A stretch of 14,725 bases of DNA from an uncultured Bifidobacteriaceae bacterium. Its GTDB lineage: Bacteria > Actinomycetota > Actinomycetes > Actinomycetales > Bifidobacteriaceae. Of the stretch, positions 12,784 to 14,725 are shown piece after piece (position 1 is the stretch's first letter; each line of letters begins with the position of its first letter). The notes under the pieces were generated by a model that saw only the letters and a program-made list of their open reading frames with translations, was not told the origin of the DNA and did not search any database. Both the position numbers and the translations under genes were made by a program. Where the stretch lies: contig CAMPNN010000028.1 of NCBI GenBank assembly GCA_946891915.1, positions 1 through 14,725 of the forward strand, in the 5' to 3' direction.

Positions 12784-13809
12784 TTAATGCAGCGGATCAA
12801 TCGTCTGCTCAATCTCCTTAGCAGCTTCTGCACCAGCTTTTGGCACATCAACCTCATGCACGCCGGAAATATCGTCAATAGACGATTCAGCAACGCGCTT
12901 CTGAGCCTCCGCAACCTGAGCCGCACTAAATTCCACATACTTTCGCGGAACCACGTACACAGGCCTAGAAGAATGCTGCAACAAGCCCTGGCTAATCGAA
13001 CCTAGCAGCAAGCCAGTAAACCCTCCGCGACCGCGCGAACCAACCACAACAAGATCGTGATTCAAGCTCGCCTGAGTCAGAGCATCTACAGCGGAACCAG
13101 GCACAACAGTGCGGTGAATCTTCAAATTCGGCAAATCCTTCAAAATTGGCTTCACACGCTCTTCAAGATCCTCCATATAGGATCCCATGACAGCAGTGTC
13201 TCCCTCAGCACCTTGCACGCTAGGAACTGCGGAGATAACATCCAACTCAGCATTCCAGCTATCCGCCAAATTAGCAGCAATTTCCAGCGCTTTAAGACCC
13301 CACTTAGACTCATCCGAACCAACAGCCACGCGCGAAATCGTATTATTCAAGTGAATTCGCTGGCCGTCGTCGTCAGTGTAAGGCACGACCACAATCGGGC
13401 AATACGCATACGCAGGAAGCGACGAACTAGTGGTTCCGAGTAAGCGCTCAGCCAAGCCACCCTTACCGCGGTTACCAATCACAATAAGCTGATAATTGCG
13501 CGAAAGCTCAACGAAAACCGACGATGGATCGCCAGTAACAATCAAAGTAGTTGCGTCAACACCCTGCTCAAGCGCCACAGCCTTAGCTTTTGAAAGAATT
13601 TCTTGAGCATCGTGATGAGCCGCATTATCGTCACCAATCGCAGTATACGTGGCATCAAACGAAACCGCCGCATAGCTCGGCAAAGAATACGCACACACAA
13701 TCTGCAACTGCAAGCCGGCATGTTTTGCATAATTTGCCGCCCACCAAACTGCCTTATAGCTCGCGTGAGAGCCATCAACTCCAACCAGTACAGCTTTATC
13801 GGGAATCAT
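12784..13809 (-). CDS. Tandem-domain universal stress protein
   Basis: A 341-residue protein with two UspA domains. Domain 1 (about 4-145) begins AVLVGVDGSHASYKAVWWA and ends with an ATP-loop GNRGKGGLAERLLGT. Domain 2 (about 155-295) begins SRVAVGSDESKWGLKALEIA and has GSRGRGGFTGLLLGS. Both fit the G-2X-G-9X-G(S/T) motif, so both domains probably bind ATP. A charged Ala/Glu-rich tail of about 50 residues follows. Such proteins support survival in stationary phase, acid or low oxygen; the precise role is unknown. The frame is open 13 codons further upstream, but AGGAGG lies six bases before the ATG at 13809 (MIPDKAVLVGVDG), so I start there. Upstream lies a block of 11-bp repeats. Confidence 0.93.
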   Translation of the reverse strand: MIPDKAVLVGVDGSHASYKAVWWAANYAKHAGLQLQIVCAYSLPSYAAVSFDATYTAIGDDNAAHHDAQEILSKAKAVALEQGVDATTLIVTGDPSSVFVELSRNYQLIVIGNRGKGGLAERLLGTTSSSLPAYAYCPIVVVPYTDDDGQRIHLNNTISRVAVGSDESKWGLKALEIAANLADSWNAELDVISAVPSVQGAEGDTAVMGSYMEDLEERVKPILKDLPNLKIHRTVVPGSAVDALTQASLNHDLVVVGSRGRGGFTGLLLGSISQGLLQHSSRPVYVVPRKYVEFSAAQVAEAQKRVAESSIDDISGVHEVDVPKAGAEAAKEIEQTIDPLH

Positions 13810-13830
13810 CACCAACCTCCTCATACGGGC

Positions 13831-13913
13831 GCTATGCGCGCTACACATGCGCTACGTGCAGTATAGATAACTATACGTGCGCTACACATGCGCTATATGT
13901 ACGCTATATGTAC
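13831..13913 (-). repeat. 11-bp repeats in the usp leader
   Basis: Read on the plus strand, units GCTATGCGC, GCTACACATGC, GCTACGTGCAG, an 8-bp gap, ACTATACGTGC, GCTACACATGC, GCTATATGTAC and GCTATATGTAC succeed one another. The last four are in exact 11-bp register (13870-13913). At the centre, GTATAG-ATAA-CTATAC (13861-13876) is a small hairpin. The block begins about 20 bp upstream of the usp ATG. Confidence 0.75.
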
Positions 13914-13954
13914 ACTCGTGGCAGCAGCGTCACTCGTGCGCAAACGTACTTACT

Positions 13955-13960
13955 ATTGTA
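13955..13960 (-). promoter_or_regulatory. Candidate -10 box of the usp gene
   Basis: TACAAT on the minus strand lies about 145 nt before the usp ATG. If used, it would place the 11-bp repeat block inside a long transcribed leader. No convincing -35 is present at standard distance. Confidence 0.35.
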
Positions 13961-14002
13961 GCGTAATTTTAGATTGATTGCTTGCAGTTTTGCGATATAT
14001 AA

Positions 14003-14725
14003 CTACAAGATGCGACGAATAGAATATCCACCAGGGAAAACGTAGCGGATTGGATCATACTTAGTGCCGGCAAGTTGCGCATTAATTACCATTCCATTGC
14101 CGACATAAATAGAAGCGTGCTGTGCGTTAGCAATAATGTCGCCAGGCTGAGCCTGATCCAAACTTGGTACCGGCGTTCCAACAGTTGCCTGAGCTCCAGA
14201 AGTGCGCGGCAAAGAAACACCAATATTTGCAAACACATACTGCACAAATCCCGAGCAATCCCAGCCAGCAGGAGTTGTTCCGCCACTGCGATAAGGAACC
14301 TTGCCTAAGAATTGAGCCGCAAAATTAAGCAAAGAATCCACAGAAGCGCCATCCGGAGGTGCAACCGTTATTGAAGGCTGCTGCATACCACGGTATCCTG
14401 AACGGCTGGCCGCAGCATTACCGGCATTAGCAGCAGCGTTAACAGCATTAGCGGCATTAGCAGCGTCTAAAGCTGCGCGACGAGCGGATTCTGCAGCAAG
14501 CTCGCTAGGAGTTTTGGTTTGAGGCACGTCTAACGACTCAATACCACCCCAATTAGAGTTAGCATCAACGTCGGTAGAGGTGGATTCAGTAAGAATATCA
14601 CGACGAACACTTACCATCTTTGGGAATGAACGCGTGGAAGTGACAGCAGCCTCTTCGACATGCGAAGACTCTGCCATGGCAAAAGGAGCCATAACAGCAA
14701 GCATAGAAGCAGCAACTGCTCCAGA
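14003..14725 (-). CDS. Secreted NlpC/P60 (C40) peptidoglycan hydrolase, N-terminus beyond the window
   Basis: 240 residues are visible; the frame stays open to the right edge, so the true start is outside. The first visible residues (SGAVAASMLAVMAPFAMAESS) look like the hydrophobic core and cleavage site of a signal peptide. A disordered region follows, including an Ala/Asn-rich repeat (about 84-106), then a C-terminal NlpC/P60 domain from about residue 130. It has AAQFLGKVPYRSGG, GWDCSGFVQYVF (nucleophile Cys at about 157), LPRTSGAQ, AQPGDII and AQHASIYVGNG (His at about 203). These enzymes cut D-gamma-glutamyl-diamino acid bonds in cell-wall stem peptides, often for daughter-cell separation. 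No binding domain such as LysM or SH3 is visible in this portion. Confidence 0.92.
   Translation of the reverse strand, partial: SGAVAASMLAVMAPFAMAESSHVEEAAVTSTRSFPKMVSVRRDILTESTSTDVDANSNWGGIESLDVPQTKTPSELAAESARRAALDAANAANAVNAAANAGNAAASRSGYRGMQQPSITVAPPDGASVDSLLNFAAQFLGKVPYRSGGTTPAGWDCSGFVQYVFANIGVSLPRTSGAQATVGTPVPSLDQAQPGDIIANAQHASIYVGNGMVINAQLAGTKYDPIRYVFPGGYSIRRIL

Noticed and set aside
13810..13848. Upstream start for the universal stress protein
   Set aside because: It would translate the 11-bp repeat region and the SD itself; the ATG at 13809 has AGGAGG at ideal spacing and begins at the usual Usp strand.

Overview
The window looks like a chromosomal segment of a Bifidobacteriaceae actinobacterium, most likely Gardnerella or a close Bifidobacterium. 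Several things point there: genes for two small membrane-protein families seen mainly in Actinobacteria (DUF4191 and DUF3043), a fused ECF transporter protein, mixed base composition rich in GCGC-type words, and core genes interspersed with long repeat-filled intergenic gaps. The genus is an inference; no rRNA is present to settle it. No tRNA, rRNA, CRISPR array, prophage or transposase gene was seen.

Layout. 1-402 holds two full copies and the start of a third copy of a 180-bp tandem repeat with three hairpins per copy; it probably continues beyond the left edge. 407-768 is non-coding repeat DNA. 769-4325 (minus) is a thiamine or thiamine-precursor ECF transporter unit: a TPP riboswitch, then the substrate-binding component YkoE, then one 896-residue protein joining two ATPase domains to an EcfT membrane domain. 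4549-6200 (minus) holds the DUF4191 and DUF3043 proteins. 6430-7797 (minus) is an M20 metallopeptidase. 8001-10338 (minus) holds thyA, folA and a low-molecular-weight protein tyrosine phosphatase; thyA and folA together make dTMP and recycle the folate it consumes. 10590-12605 (plus) holds an OsmC-family protein and a GT4 glycosyltransferase likely to act on membrane lipid. 12784-13809 (minus) is a tandem universal stress protein convergent with the glycosyltransferase, and 14003-14725 (minus) is the C-terminal part of a secreted NlpC/P60 cell-wall hydrolase cut by the right edge.

The most striking element is not a gene. Five intergenic gaps carry arrays of a 36-bp interrupted palindrome (half-site CGACAnTTnCTTTACA). 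I count 16 copies in groups of 5, 3, 3, 2 and 3, and within every group the copies are exactly 52 bp apart with a 16-bp A-rich linker. Fifty-two bp is five turns of B-DNA, so all dyads in a group face the same side of the helix. One group is in the opposite orientation. I know of no described function for it. Other repeat layers are short tandem duplications at or over stop codons of several genes, and arrays of about 11 bp (one helical turn) upstream of the usp and glycosyltransferase genes.
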